Shown: positions 17,487 through 26,414, numbered from the stretch's first letter. The stretch is 64,000 nucleotides of DNA from Nocardia jiangxiensis NBRC 101359 (GCF_000308615.1 NZ_BAGB01000168.1:62001-126000), one strand, 5' to 3'. The notes: generated by a model not told the origin, from the sequence alone. Numbers and translations are program-made.

Positions 17487-17492
17487 GAGTTC
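17476..17492 (+). repeat. Right terminal inverted repeat of the IS
   Basis: Exact reverse complement of 16579-16595. It contains the transposase stop codon TAG at 17484-17486. Confidence 0.9.
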
Positions 17493-17495
17493 TAA

Positions 17496-17791
17496 GTCCG
17501 GCGCCGTCTCGGCTTCCGGCGCCTGGGAGGTTCTGGCGCTCGGCGTCAAGGACCTGGCGCGGGATGCAAAGACGCGCTTCGCCTGAAGTGGAATCGTGGG
17601 AGATGCGCTTCAGGTATTGCCAGTTGGAGCGCGGAAGCAGTCCACCGCCAATGAAGACGGAGACCGTCGAAGATGCCGGTCGAAGCGACTGCCGCCTCGA
17701 CGATGCCGCCGGTAGAGCTCGGAAAGCTTGCGGCGCTGCCCAGAGGTCCCTTGCCCCGAAGGGGTCGACGCCGGGACGAGAAGCCTCTGAC
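17496..17791. other. Intergenic, no supported gene
   Basis: Right of the IS a plus frame reads SASGAWEVLALGVKDLARDA to a TGA near 17585. This could be the tail of a gene split by the IS or chance. I see no continuation of it on the left side of the IS, and no other coding signal up to the AraC gene. Confidence 0.3.
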
Positions 17792-18751
17792 CTATGTGTG
17801 CACTGCCCGGTACCGGCGAGGGCTCACCCCATACGTTTGGGAGAACTCTCGACTGAATGCTGCGGGATTGGTGAATCCGACGCGGCGGGCGATTTCGCTG
17901 ATCGGCAGCGGATCAAGACTTGTGATGCGCAGCGCTCGCTTCGTGCGCTCGAGACGGCGATGCTTGATCCAGGCGCTGACAGTGAGGTTATGGCGTGCGA
18001 AGGTCCGGTGCAGGGTGCGGGTGGAAATGAAGAAGGCCTGGGCGACACGTGCAGGGGTTAGGTCGGGATCGGCCAAGTTGTCCTCGATGAAATCCTTCAC
18101 CTCACGCAGGACAGCGTCGGCGGCACACGCCTCGGCGTCGGTCTCATCGCGGCGGGATTGTCCACCGGCCTCCAAAGCGGCTGTCACGGTCAACTCTGCC
18201 AATTCGTCGACCAACCGGGTGGATACTGCATCGGGCAAAGTTGGGCTGTCGTGCGAGAGGTGGTCGAACATCGGGGCGACGAACCGGCCGACGCCGGAGG
18301 TACCGGATACCGCGACGGCGGTGAGCCGGCTCAAGTCGGGGTCGTGTGTGCCGATACCGAGTCGCGGCCACGTATAGACACGCATCCGCCATTCGTCGGT
18401 GAACGTCCAGGTGAACGGTCGCGAGGTGTCGTAGAGGGCAAACGCGCCATCTGAGACCTCGCACGTTCGGCCGTCCTGCTCGAGGTATCCGTGCCCTCTG
18501 TCGACGACACCGGCAGCCAACAACTCGCGCCCGCTGCGGAGCAGCGAATTGGAGCGGACGAACACTTGCGGATCGGAACTGACGCAGGAGGCCTGCAGGT
18601 GGCCGATCAGACGGGTGGTGACGACGCCGGACAATTCGCCGGAGGCGCGCGCGGTAATGCGCAGCGGGACAAAACGCTGATGAATGAGATCGCTCCACAG
18701 GCGAGACGACGTCGCCGACTCCACGACCCCGCTCTCAACCAGGGGTGACAT
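17792..18751 (-). CDS. AraC/XylS-family regulator (NitR-like architecture)
   Basis: 319 aa from ATG at 18751 (MSPLVESGVVES). The N-terminal half is an AraC-binding-like domain (FVPLRITARASG, ALYDTSRPFTWTF). The C-terminal HTH_18 has two helix-turn-helices (LTPARVAQAFFISTRTLHR and ISEIARRVGFTNPAAFSREF) ending in YGVSPRRYR. It is divergent from the bicupin-aldehyde dehydrogenase operon at 18980, which it probably controls. The family resembles NitR, the activator of nitrilase in Rhodococcus. Confidence 0.85.
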   Translation of the reverse strand: MSPLVESGVVESATSSRLWSDLIHQRFVPLRITARASGELSGVVTTRLIGHLQASCVSSDPQVFVRSNSLLRSGRELLAAGVVDRGHGYLEQDGRTCEVSDGAFALYDTSRPFTWTFTDEWRMRVYTWPRLGIGTHDPDLSRLTAVAVSGTSGVGRFVAPMFDHLSHDSPTLPDAVSTRLVDELAELTVTAALEAGGQSRRDETDAEACAADAVLREVKDFIEDNLADPDLTPARVAQAFFISTRTLHRTFARHNLTVSAWIKHRRLERTKRALRITSLDPLPISEIARRVGFTNPAAFSREFSQTYGVSPRRYRAVHT

Positions 18752-18979
18752 GGAACACAGTCTACGTCGCGTTGGGCCTGCATATGCAGGCATGAGATGA
18801 CCACGCGCCTCGAAACGGCGATCTGGCGCCAGATGGGAAGTGGGTGTCGCTCAGGGCAAAAAAGATTGGACGCCAACGCCATAACGTGACTTGTGTCACG
18901 CCAAACCTACGAGAGTGGTCCGGGTCACTACCGGGGCGGGCGCACGGAAATCCGCGGACGATGGAAAGAGGAGATCGGC

Positions 18980-19819
18980 ATGACCAATGTTGCCGAGGAC
19001 CGTGTTTACAAGGGTTCGGCGAACCCGGCCGAGAACGAGTGGGTGCCGTTCGAATGGACCGAGCCGGCGCTGGGCCGCTCGGATGCGCAGGGCGAAATCG
19101 CCTTGTTCCGCCCCGAGGGGACCAGCGGAAACCTGTCGGCGGGATTCTGGCGCTATCACGCCGGCGCACCGGGCGCCAATACCGACGGTTCGGGCACCGT
19201 GGTGTGGTCCTCGCCGCTGGGCGACGAGTCGGCGGTAGTACTGGAGGGCTCGGCTGCCATCACTGTGACCTCCACCGGGATGCAGTACGAGGTCGGGCCC
19301 GGATCCATCATCTACGAGCCCAAAGGTCTGGAACAGCGCTGGGAGATCAAGGGCCCGTACTTCAAGAAGGCCTGGTTCATCTGGGACAGTGACAAGCCAA
19401 CCGGCACCAAGAGCGATGACCTGATCATCGCCAACGTCAACGACAACCCCGCCGAGTGGACCCCCTACGACTTCACCGAGCCGCTGGAAGGCGATCTCAC
19501 CAAGGGTGAGTTGGTTATTCTGCGGCCCGAGGGGAGCAACGGCACGCTGCTGTCGGGGTTGTGGCGCTCCGGGAAGGGAATCGCTGGTAGCGAAGCCGAC
19601 GGCACACTGGTCACCCCGTACACCGGCACACTCGGGGACGAGACAATCCTTCTTCTCGAGGGCGAGGTACACGTACGCAACGACGAGACCGGTGAGGAGT
19701 TCGACTTCCGCGCCGGTGATCTGATCGCGCTGCCGTCCGGCGTGCACGTCACCTGGACTTCCAAAGGCCCGTTCGTGAAGAAGTTCTGGGTGATCACCAA
19801 GGACGAACTGCCGAGCTGA
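18980..19819 (+). CDS. Bicupin protein (DUF861/EutQ-like cupins)
   Basis: 279 aa. ATG at 18980 follows AGAGGAG. Two similar cupin halves are visible: residues about 30-120 (GEIALFRPEGTSGNL, GDESAVVLEGSAAIT, VGPGSIIYEPKGLEQRWE) and 150-275 (GELVILRPEGSNGTLLSG, GDETILLLEGEVHV, RAGDLIALPSGVHVTW). Few His residues are present at the canonical cupin metal positions, so a metal site is doubtful. It is 47 nt upstream of an aldehyde dehydrogenase gene and probably in the same operon. The ligand or reaction is unknown. Confidence 0.8.
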   Translation: MTNVAEDRVYKGSANPAENEWVPFEWTEPALGRSDAQGEIALFRPEGTSGNLSAGFWRYHAGAPGANTDGSGTVVWSSPLGDESAVVLEGSAAITVTSTGMQYEVGPGSIIYEPKGLEQRWEIKGPYFKKAWFIWDSDKPTGTKSDDLIIANVNDNPAEWTPYDFTEPLEGDLTKGELVILRPEGSNGTLLSGLWRSGKGIAGSEADGTLVTPYTGTLGDETILLLEGEVHVRNDETGEEFDFRAGDLIALPSGVHVTWTSKGPFVKKFWVITKDELPS

Positions 19820-19866
19820 CCACCGCTCACCCCGCAGGCCGTCCGATTCTCCGAATAGGAAACGCA

Positions 19867-21360
19867 ATGACAGTGAGTCTCCATCTCCCCCAAGGCGCGC
19901 AGCGCCTTTTGAACGCCCCGGTCACCCACCTGATCGGCGGAGTTCATGTCGCATCGGAATCCGGCGCGACCTTCCCCACCATCAACCCGAGCACCACCGA
20001 TGTCCTCGCACAGGTCGCGGACGGCACAGCCGAAGATGTGGATCTTGCCGTCGCTGCGGCACGGCGCGCTATCGCCGGGCCGTGGAAAGACCTGACCCCC
20101 GGTGAACGAAGCAAGATCCTGTGGCGAATCGCGGATCTCATCGAACAGCACGCGGAGGACTTCGCCGTGCTGGAAGCCCTCGACACCGGCAAGTCAGTGA
20201 CGATGGCCCGACTGGTCGACGTACCGCTAGTAGTGGAGTGGTTCCGCTATTTCGCCGGATGGCCCACCAAACTGGTCGGCGAATCGATCCCGGTCACCGC
20301 CCCGGCATCGCCAGGCAAGTACCTGGCCTACACCTGCCGCGAACCCGTCGGTGTCGTCGGGGCGATCATCGCCTGGAACTTCCCGCTGTTGCTGGTGTCG
20401 TGGAAACTCGCGCCGGCTCTGGCGGCCGGCAACACCGTTGTGCTCAAGCCAGCCGAGCAGACACCGCTCACCGCGGCGCTGTTCGGCCAGCTCATTCAGG
20501 AAGCAGGCATCCCCGACGGGGTGGTCAACATCGTGCAGGGCACCGGCGAAAGCGTGGGTGCGGCCCTCGTCGCGCACCCTGGTGTCGACAAGATCTCGTT
20601 CACCGGCTCCACCGAGGTCGGGAAACTAATCGTTCACGCTTCAGCGGACAACCTGAAAAAGGTGACCCTAGAGCTGGGCGGAAAGTCGCCGAACATCATC
20701 TTCGCCGACGCCGATCTCGAAGCCGCCATCCCCGGAGCAGCGAACGCGATCTTCTTCAACCAGGGCGAAGCATGCACCGCCGCTAGCAGGTTGTTTGTGC
20801 ACGCGGATGTCTACGACCAGGTCGTGGCAGGCATCGCCAAGATCGCCCGCCACATCAAGATCGGCGACAGCCTCGACCCCGATGCACTCATCGGACCCGT
20901 TGTCTCCTCCGAACAACTGGATCGCGTGCTCGGCTATCTGAAAGCCGCCGAGGAAGAAGGCGCCCGCGTTGTGGCCGGTGGCGGCCGCCACGGTGACACC
21001 GGCTACTTCGTCGAGCCGACGATCCTGGTCGATACCCGGCCCGGCATGAAGGTCGTCGACGAGGAGATCTTCGGTCCCGTGCTGACGGTGCAGCGCTTCG
21101 AGACCACCGAGGAGGTTATCGAGGCGGCGAACGACACGTCCTACGGTTTGGCTGCTGGCATCTGGACACAGGATCTGAGCTTGGCGCACAAGGTCGCGGC
21201 GGAACTCCGTGCGGGAAGTGTGTGGGTCAACTCCTATAACGTGCTCGATCCCGCTCTGCCGTTCGGTGGATACAAGCAGTCCGGTTGGGGCCGCGAACAC
21301 GGAGCCGCGGTGTTCGACTCTTATACCGAAACCAAAACGGTAGTTGTTCCACACCAATGA
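19867..21360 (+). CDS. NAD-dependent aldehyde dehydrogenase (betaine/aminoaldehyde type)
   Basis: 497 aa, full length. ATG at 19867 follows AGGAAACGC. Family segments are AIIAWNFPLLLVSWK, the cofactor loop FTGSTEVGKLI, catalytic Glu in LELGGKSPNIIF, catalytic Cys in NQGEACTAASR, EEIFGPVLTVQRF and the C-terminal PFGGYKQSGWGRE. It oxidises an aldehyde to its acid; the GEACTAASR context is common in betaine and gamma-aminobutyraldehyde dehydrogenases. The bicupin and AraC neighbours suggest an inducible small-molecule pathway. Confidence 0.9.
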   Translation: MTVSLHLPQGAQRLLNAPVTHLIGGVHVASESGATFPTINPSTTDVLAQVADGTAEDVDLAVAAARRAIAGPWKDLTPGERSKILWRIADLIEQHAEDFAVLEALDTGKSVTMARLVDVPLVVEWFRYFAGWPTKLVGESIPVTAPASPGKYLAYTCREPVGVVGAIIAWNFPLLLVSWKLAPALAAGNTVVLKPAEQTPLTAALFGQLIQEAGIPDGVVNIVQGTGESVGAALVAHPGVDKISFTGSTEVGKLIVHASADNLKKVTLELGGKSPNIIFADADLEAAIPGAANAIFFNQGEACTAASRLFVHADVYDQVVAGIAKIARHIKIGDSLDPDALIGPVVSSEQLDRVLGYLKAAEEEGARVVAGGGRHGDTGYFVEPTILVDTRPGMKVVDEEIFGPVLTVQRFETTEEVIEAANDTSYGLAAGIWTQDLSLAHKVAAELRAGSVWVNSYNVLDPALPFGGYKQSGWGREHGAAVFDSYTETKTVVVPHQ

Positions 21361-21527
21361 TCCGGCAACACACGAGCGAGTCGGGGCCGGGCGATCACTC
21401 CGCGTGGTCCCGACTGTTGTCGGCTCCTCGAACGCAGAATATCCCTGCAGTGCTCACAGATGACGCTGTCTCGCAGCATCGGCACCCACACATTAGAGAA
21501 ACGAACGGACGAATAACGCGAAGAACC

Positions 21528-21875
21528 ATGCCTGCAACCCCCAGTACCCCCGACGCTCCCGGCCACCCCGTGCTGACACTACCCCGGCTATTCGATCTGT
21601 TCATGCGGTCCACAGACCCGTCGAAGAAGACAGTCGCCGAAATCGACGACGACCTCATGGTCGAATTCTTCATCCGCTGGAGCCACTTCGGAGGAGGGCC
21701 CGAAGAAGACATCATGACAAAATTCGGCATCACCAAGTCGGCATACGTCGAACGCCTTCACACCCTCGCGCACAGTAAACGAATAGACCGATACCCGTTG
21801 GGCATCGCGCGCACACTGAAAACACTCGCAATGAAAGATTCGATGAGAAGGCGATCGCCCCAAGTAACACAATAG
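21528..21875 (+). CDS. Small HTH-like protein (DUF3263-like)
   Basis: 115 aa from ATG at 21528. After a Pro-rich leader it reads LPRLFDLFMRST and MVEFFIRWSHFGGGPEEDI, then MTKFGITKSAYVERLHTLAHS. The last part resembles the sigma-like HTH of DUF3263 proteins (E-x-[FW] followed by FG-[MI]-[ST]-x-x-x-[YF]). It lies between the aldehyde dehydrogenase and the ABM/zinc-ribbon gene in the same direction, 79 nt before the latter. A DNA-binding role is inferred. Confidence 0.6.
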   Translation: MPATPSTPDAPGHPVLTLPRLFDLFMRSTDPSKKTVAEIDDDLMVEFFIRWSHFGGGPEEDIMTKFGITKSAYVERLHTLAHSKRIDRYPLGIARTLKTLAMKDSMRRRSPQVTQ

Positions 21876-21954
21876 CGACGGCATGAGCCACATCGCAGCC
21901 GCGTATCTTCAAACAAATGTGTATCTGATTTTCGAACGAGAAAGAAGCCGCATC

Positions 21955-22485
21955 GTGGCAATCTATCTGAGCATGCAGCGCGTCCGGTTCTCGAGCCCCG
22001 ATGCTTACGAGAAGTTCAAGGTTGTATTTGCCGATACCCGGCATCACTTGATGAAATTGCCGGGATTCCTCCATCTGACCTGGTGGGAACACCCGGATGA
22101 CCGCAGCTGGTTCAACGAGTGCAGTTTCTGGGCGAGTAAGGATGCGCTTTACGACTGGCATATGGATACATATCACAGGCATGCCAAAGCGTGGGCTTCC
22201 AACGGTGCCATCATGGAAGATGTCATTACCAACTTCGAATTGGTGGGCACTCGCCTTCTACGCATCTGTCCATGCTGCAACGAACTGCAGGACAAGCCCT
22301 ACGACCTCGGTCAGGAGCAGGCAGTCCTTCGCGAGCGGTGCCCCAAATGCGGTTTCCACTTCCCCTACATGACCGAACAGCCCACAAGCTTCGGCGTCTT
22401 CAAAGACCTGCAAGCCGCTCCGATCACCGGGACAGGCGACGGGATGCCCGTCGCTGGCCACGCAGAGTCGGCATCGGCAGTCTGA
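21955..22485 (+). CDS. ABM-like (dimeric alpha/beta barrel) protein with C-terminal zinc ribbon
   Basis: 176 aa from GTG at 21955, preceded by AAAGAAG; an ATG at 21883 gives a longer, unconvincing N-terminus. Residues 1-95 look like an antibiotic-biosynthesis-monooxygenase/dabb fold (VAIYLSMQRVRF, LPGFLHLTWWEHPDD, ECSFWASKDALYDWHM). Residues about 104-140 hold two Cys pairs, CPCC and CPKC, spaced by 26 residues, consistent with a zinc ribbon or rubredoxin-like knuckle. This combination is unusual. The role is unknown; proximity to the aldehyde dehydrogenase suggests a linked oxidation. Confidence 0.7.
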   Translation: MAIYLSMQRVRFSSPDAYEKFKVVFADTRHHLMKLPGFLHLTWWEHPDDRSWFNECSFWASKDALYDWHMDTYHRHAKAWASNGAIMEDVITNFELVGTRLLRICPCCNELQDKPYDLGQEQAVLRERCPKCGFHFPYMTEQPTSFGVFKDLQAAPITGTGDGMPVAGHAESASAV

Positions 22486-22663
22486 CGAGACAACCAGCGG
22501 CCGGTCAGTGGCAGGCCATCCGGCGCACAAAAAGGACCGCGACCACGGTGGCCGGTGTCGATTGAGAAATCGGCGGAGGACCGGCGGGGCGCCACGGAGG
22601 TGTCGAGGTGAGCTACACACTCGCCCGGGGGCGAATAACCGAAGTAGCCACATCGTCTTCGCT

Positions 22664-22688
22664 AACGATAAATGAAAACGATAACGTT
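22664..22688. promoter_or_regulatory. AT-rich candidate operator (Zur/FurB-like)
   Basis: In GC-rich surroundings the sequence AATGAAAACGATAACGTT lies 20 bp before the start of the membrane-protein gene. It resembles Fur-family zinc boxes of actinobacteria (TGAAAA-N-GAT-type halves), but the second half is imperfect. It may instead be the promoter -10 region. Confidence 0.25.
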
Positions 22689-22708
22689 GCGACAGAACTG
22701 GAGAAGAC

Positions 22709-23159
22709 GTGGATAGTACAACACGATCGGCGCGCATTAGCACCGGCGGTACTAACGCGATGGCGGCGACAACCGTGTCGGGCATCGGTCTGGTCCTGAG
22801 CTTGGTCGGGCCGACCTGGCTGTATAGCCCGGCTCAGCTTCGCCGACCTTCACAGGGCCACCGCCCACAGTTCCTCGACTATCCAGGCCGCCTACTTCGG
22901 CTGGCTGGCATGGGTTCTCGTCATCGTCTCGATCGTTGTCGGCGCATTTGCTATCGCGATTCCCAAAAGCCGCACACTGGCTGCTGGGTGGGCTCTGGTC
23001 GGCGTCGGCGCCCTGGTGATCACTGTTCTGGCTCTCAAAGGTCCCTGGCGTCGGGCGGCTTCGTCGATGCGGCGCCGAACTTGCGGATGGGGCTACTTGG
23101 CTCTCGCGGGATTCTTGGTCGCAACAGTATCCGGTGTGGTCGGTTACCGGCGTAACTGA
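22709..23159 (+). pseudogene. Multi-pass membrane protein gene with a frameshift
   Basis: GTG at 22709 follows GGAGAAG and reads VDSTTRSARISTGGTN, MAATTVSGIGLVLSLVGP (first membrane segment), TWLYSP. Near 22825-22835 the coding sense moves to another frame that continues SFADLHRATAHSSSTIQAAY, then FGWLAWVLVIVSIVVGAFAI, then ALVGVGALVITVLAL and a last hydrophobic stretch YLALAGFLVATVSGVVG to TGA at 23157. Together these make a plausible four-helix protein of about 150 aa. A one-base change at the joint breaks it, whether by mutation or sequencing error. I do not recognise the family. Confidence 0.6.
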
Positions 23160-23477
23160 CGACTCCACCGGGAGGCGGTCGAATCTGCCGCCTCATCTCC
23201 GAGGACTGGTTCGATGCCGCGCTGTAGTGACCGTGATGCCCTGCTCCATGGGGCCGGGGCTGACTACCCGCACTCGGAATCGGCATCTTTGCGAAAGAGG
23301 CGTCGGTGGTGCCAGGTGACTTGTTGGGGGCAGGAGCCAACAAAGAGGTGTCGGTTCCTCGTCCGGAAAGGTTGACATGAAATCGACTGTAGCTGATCGC
23401 GGGACCGCCGCCAGTGGTGTCTTCGCCCTCGATATGTCAGAGGGCTACCCCAATACCGACTGTAGTGACTCTGGGTC
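23160..23477. other. Intergenic, nothing recognised
   Basis: No frame on either strand has family-like sequence. Confidence 0.4.
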
Positions 23478-23699
23478 ATGAATTTCGAGGCATGGGCTCC
23501 GCACGGAAGTGACATACACCTGCGGATATGGCTGGACGGCATGGTCTTCGACTACGTGGCAACCGCAGTGGCATCGCGAAATCTGATCGATGACTGGATG
23601 CGAAAGCATTGGTATACAATAGAATTCGTTCGGGAATCGTTTGAGGAACATCTGCACCTGAAACGATTGCCGTGCGAACGATTGTTCCTCGGACCGTGA
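23478..23699 (+). CDS. Small hypothetical protein, 73 aa
   Basis: ATG at 23478 opens MNFEAWAPHGSDIHLRIWLD, with a Trp/His/Arg-rich, protein-like composition (WMRKHWYTIEFVRESFEE). No clear ribosome site and no family. It lies in a stretch full of gene debris, so it may be a fragment or chance. Confidence 0.35.
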   Translation: MNFEAWAPHGSDIHLRIWLDGMVFDYVATAVASRNLIDDWMRKHWYTIEFVRESFEEHLHLKRLPCERLFLGP

Positions 23700-23787
23700 C
23701 ATCGGAACAGGAACTCGAACCGAGCGGCGGCAGTAGGCGAGCTTTCGGTGTGCGAGCGAAGGATCGGGATTCGTCAGATCGGGCAGT

Positions 23788-23943
23788 GTGATCGGCGGTA
23801 TCGGCGTATCGTCCTGGCAGCCGCAGATCTCGCTGACGACGTTGTTCAAGAAGCCTGCGATTCGTATGTCACTCACATACATAGGGGAGGATTTCCGGAC
23901 GACACTCGAGTTTCTCGCAGCTCACAAGGATGTGCCGGAAACA
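23788..23943 (+). pseudogene. Zinc-type alcohol dehydrogenase C-terminal remnant
   Basis: The frame reads GSVIGGIGVSSWQPQISLTT, then IRMSLTYIGEDFRTTLEF and LAAHKDVPET. This matches the region of medium-chain alcohol dehydrogenases after the Rossmann fold (I-R-x-S-x-x-Y and EDF-x-x-x-L-x-x-L). There is no catalytic domain before it. It then runs in frame through about 25 unrelated residues into the P450 remnant. Confidence 0.45.
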
Positions 23944-24015
23944 CCTTGTGGCCCAAAGGTTTCCGCTCCAGGATGTGGCGGCGGCGCTCGCAAGAGGATG
24001 GCCTCGCACTCAGGC

Positions 24016-24621
24016 GTTGATTCCGGCGATGCTTTGACCCACGACGAGCTCATCGCCACCTGTGCCCTGTTGCTCATCGCCGGGCACGAAACCACCGTCA
24101 ACCTCATCGCCAATACCGCCCTCACCCTGCTGAGTTACGGCCACCGCCATCACCTGGCCATCCTGCGCACCGCTCCCGCCTTCGCCACCTCGGTGATCGA
24201 GGAGAGCCTGCGCTACGACCCACCGGTACAGCTGGTTCCACGCATCACGCGTGAAGCGATCGCCTTGCCCGACATCGACATTGGCGCCGGCGATCTCGTC
24301 GTCCTGCTGCTCGCCGCCTCCAACCGCGACCCGGCCGTCTTCACCGACCCCGACCGATTCGATCCCGCCCGCGGCGACCGGCATCTGGCCTTCGGTTTAG
24401 GACAACACTTCTGCCTCGGCGCCCCACTGGCCCGTCTCGAAGCGGCCGTGGCCCTCAACCGGTTCGCACGCCGCGTCCGCGACCCCCGCCTGGTCTGTGA
24501 ACAGCCGCAGTATCGCGAACACGTCACCCTGCGCGGACCGGCTCGCCTCCCTCTAGCCTTCACCTCGATCGCACCCCCCACGCTGAACCCTCTGAAAAGA
24601 CGCTCTGAGCTGGGGTGCTAG
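24016..24621 (+). pseudogene. Cytochrome P450, C-terminal half only
   Basis: From about 24016 the frame shows P450 motifs in order: I-helix LLIAGHETTVNLIAN, ExxR in EESLRYDPPVQLV, the PERF-like DPDRFDPARGDRHLAFG, and the haem loop FGLGQHFCLGAPLARLEA with the Cys ligand. It ends near the normal C-terminus at TAG 24619-24621. About 210 N-terminal residues (substrate-binding half) are missing, replaced by alcohol dehydrogenase debris. It cannot fold as a P450. Confidence 0.85.
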
Positions 24622-24985
24622 CTGACAGCAACCCCCTAGGGCGCGAACCTGCGACACGCGACCTGCGGTTTCTTGGTCGTGTAGGTCTGTCTGCGAACCG
24701 GAACCACTGCCTGACCTCGGCGAACGGTGGTCCCAGGAGCGCCCCCGGCGGGGCACATCGAACATGGGAACGGGGACGACCTGGGGTTTCGGCGGAGGCA
24801 ACTGATAATCCAGGCCGATTATCAGTTATAGGGCGGTGGTTCGCGGCGGGTTGGTGGGGATACCCGAGCCGTTTTGATGCTATTAGTCCGTACACGGACG
24901 TGTTGCTGGGCGTACGTGGTTTCTTTGGGTGCTGCCGCTTGCCCGGCGTGTCTCGGGAGGTGTTCGTGTGGCATCTCCTGGGGCA
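24622..24985. other. Intergenic, nothing recognised
   Basis: No frame with family-like content. A short self-complementary AT-rich motif, CCGATTATCAGTTATAGG, lies near 24813-24830. Confidence 0.3.
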
Positions 24986-25348
24986 TTACCCTGTGGATCG
25001 TGATCGCCAATGTTCGAGTTCTTCGGCGGTGGGTAGTCTGACGGCGTCGGCTGGGACCCATTGGCGTACGGTGACTTCCCTGTGGTTGTTCGCTACTGGG
25101 TCATCTCGATCACTGGCGTACCAGACGGCTCCGGTGGTGTAGAGCAGCAGCCACGAGTATTGCGTTGCCAGTATCCACGACAGGTCACCACCGCCCGATG
25201 GTTGGGTTTTGAAGCTGTGGGCCTGCATTCCGATCGACTGTCTGCGGGGCGGGGTGCGTGGTTGAGTCCAGACCCTCGGTTCCTGCCCGGCTGGCAGATC
25301 CGCGACGGACGAACCGCGATGTTCCGGCCCTGGGGAAGTAAAAGTCAC
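24986..25348 (-). CDS. Hypothetical protein, 120 aa
   Basis: The minus frame from GTG 25348 ends REVTVRQWVPADAVRL, then PTAEELEHWRSR, with protein-like composition in its second half. The first 50 residues are Pro/Arg-rich and weak. No family recognised and no clear ribosome site. The only alternative on the same DNA is a shorter frame. Confidence 0.3.
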   Translation of the reverse strand: MTFTSPGPEHRGSSVADLPAGQEPRVWTQPRTPPRRQSIGMQAHSFKTQPSGGGDLSWILATQYSWLLLYTTGAVWYASDRDDPVANNHREVTVRQWVPADAVRLPTAEELEHWRSRSTG

Positions 25349-25697
25349 CCGCTACCGCTTCTGCAGCTACAACATCGCAACACCCTGGCGTTGGCGCGAA
25401 CCGGAAACAGTCACTGTCACAATGGCATAACCCGCGGAGAGCCTGTCGCGCAGGGGAGGCGCACGGCAGGTTCAGAGGGCGGGCCGGACCGATGGCAACA
25501 TCGATACCGCGCTCCGGTCCGACTCCTACACGTATCTGTCGACCTGGACTTCTAAAACCTGATACGCGGGCACGCGGTTGATCGTGGTCCGTTGCGGACT
25601 GGCACCTTCACTCGCACGCCAAGTGGAACTTACGGCTCGCTGGGCGGGGCAATAGCGTCATCACCACACATCCACTCTTGATAGTGAAGGTAGGCAG
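25349..25697. other. Upstream region of the first truncated haemoglobin gene
   Basis: No gene recognised. The last bases before 25698 contain GAAGGTAGGC, a usable ribosome site. TTGATAGTGAAGG near 25678 is the most AT-rich stretch and may be part of the promoter. Confidence 0.3.
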
Positions 25698-26183
25698 ATG
25701 ACAGACGAGACGAGCCTCTACTACCGGCTGGGCGGCCTGGACACCGTCAAGTTCCTGGCACGGACCTTGGTGCAGCGGGCCATGCTGAATCCGACGATCG
25801 GCCACATTTGGAACCACAAAACGCAGGCCGAGGTGCAGGAGGAGATCGCAGGCTTCGTGGAGTTCCTCGGTGAGCACTGGGGTGGCCCGCATACATACAC
25901 CGGACCGGATATGGCCACAGCGCACCGTGGCATGGGCATCACTGAGGAGTACTGGGATGCGCTCTTCGACGAGATCGTGACGCCGGCCTATACCGAGTTC
26001 AACCTCCCTGCGCGGGAGGCGAAGGAGATCGACGAGTTCCTCCGCTCGTTCAAGTCGGTGGTCGTCGGGAGCCCCTCGTTCAAGGACGTTCTGAAGGCCA
26101 ACCCCGAGATGGATGTGATGGCGGGCATGGAGAGCGTCGGGGTCCACTGGCCGGCTCCCAAGAGCGCCGGCGCAGCCGGGTGA
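25698..26183 (+). CDS. Group I truncated haemoglobin with C-terminal extension
   Basis: 161 aa. The truncated-globin core covers residues about 6-110: LYYRLGGLDTV, WGGPHTYTGPDMATAHRGMGI with proximal His76, and ITEEYWDALF. By eye alignment to mycobacterial GlbN, the distal B10 Tyr is Val25 and the CD region reads GHIWNH, so the distal pocket should be unusually apolar. A 50-residue tail (EIDEFLRSFKSVVVGS to SVGVHWPAP) is not in GlbN but is conserved in the second copy at 39879. A [3Fe-4S] ferredoxin gene lies nearby on the opposite strand. The function is unknown; O2/NO chemistry or a redox role are the options. Confidence 0.85.
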   Translation: MTDETSLYYRLGGLDTVKFLARTLVQRAMLNPTIGHIWNHKTQAEVQEEIAGFVEFLGEHWGGPHTYTGPDMATAHRGMGITEEYWDALFDEIVTPAYTEFNLPAREAKEIDEFLRSFKSVVVGSPSFKDVLKANPEMDVMAGMESVGVHWPAPKSAGAAG

Positions 26184-26264
26184 GCCTGATGACCGACGTC
26201 GCCGGCGGGGATCTCGGTTCGTTCAGTCGGGGTCCGATGGGAGCCCACTCGTCGTAGCCTTCGG

Positions 26265-26414
26265 GCGGTCGAAGCCGAGACCTTCTCCTACACGTTCGAG
26301 AGTGGTCAGACGCTCTATCTGATCCTTGGCTCCGTCGAGGTCGGGTACCTCGACGGAGCCGTGGCGGAGATCCGGCCGGGCGAGGTCGTCTCCGTCAACG
26401 ACGGGCGACAATAA
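26265..26414 (+). pseudogene. Cupin fragment
   Basis: The frame reads AVEAETFSYTFESGQTLYL, ILGSVEVGYLDGAVAE, IRPGEVVSVNDGRQ and TAA at 26412. This is the central beta-barrel of a DUF861-type cupin (similar in style to the bicupin at 18980) with no start codon and a premature end. Confidence 0.5.

Larger units (their letters stand above)
16579..17492 (+). mobile_element. IS5-family insertion sequence, 914 bp
   Basis: Perfect 17-bp inverted repeats (16579-16595 and 17476-17492, GAACTCCTAACAAAGTG on the left) bound the element. A TAA duplication flanks it at 16576-16578 and 17493-17495, which fits the 3-bp targets of the IS5/IS427 type. The interior encodes an IS5-type DDE transposase in two overlapping frames. 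The stop codon of the second frame lies inside the right repeat. Intact ends and a clean duplication point to a fairly recent insertion into already decayed DNA. Confidence 0.9.
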
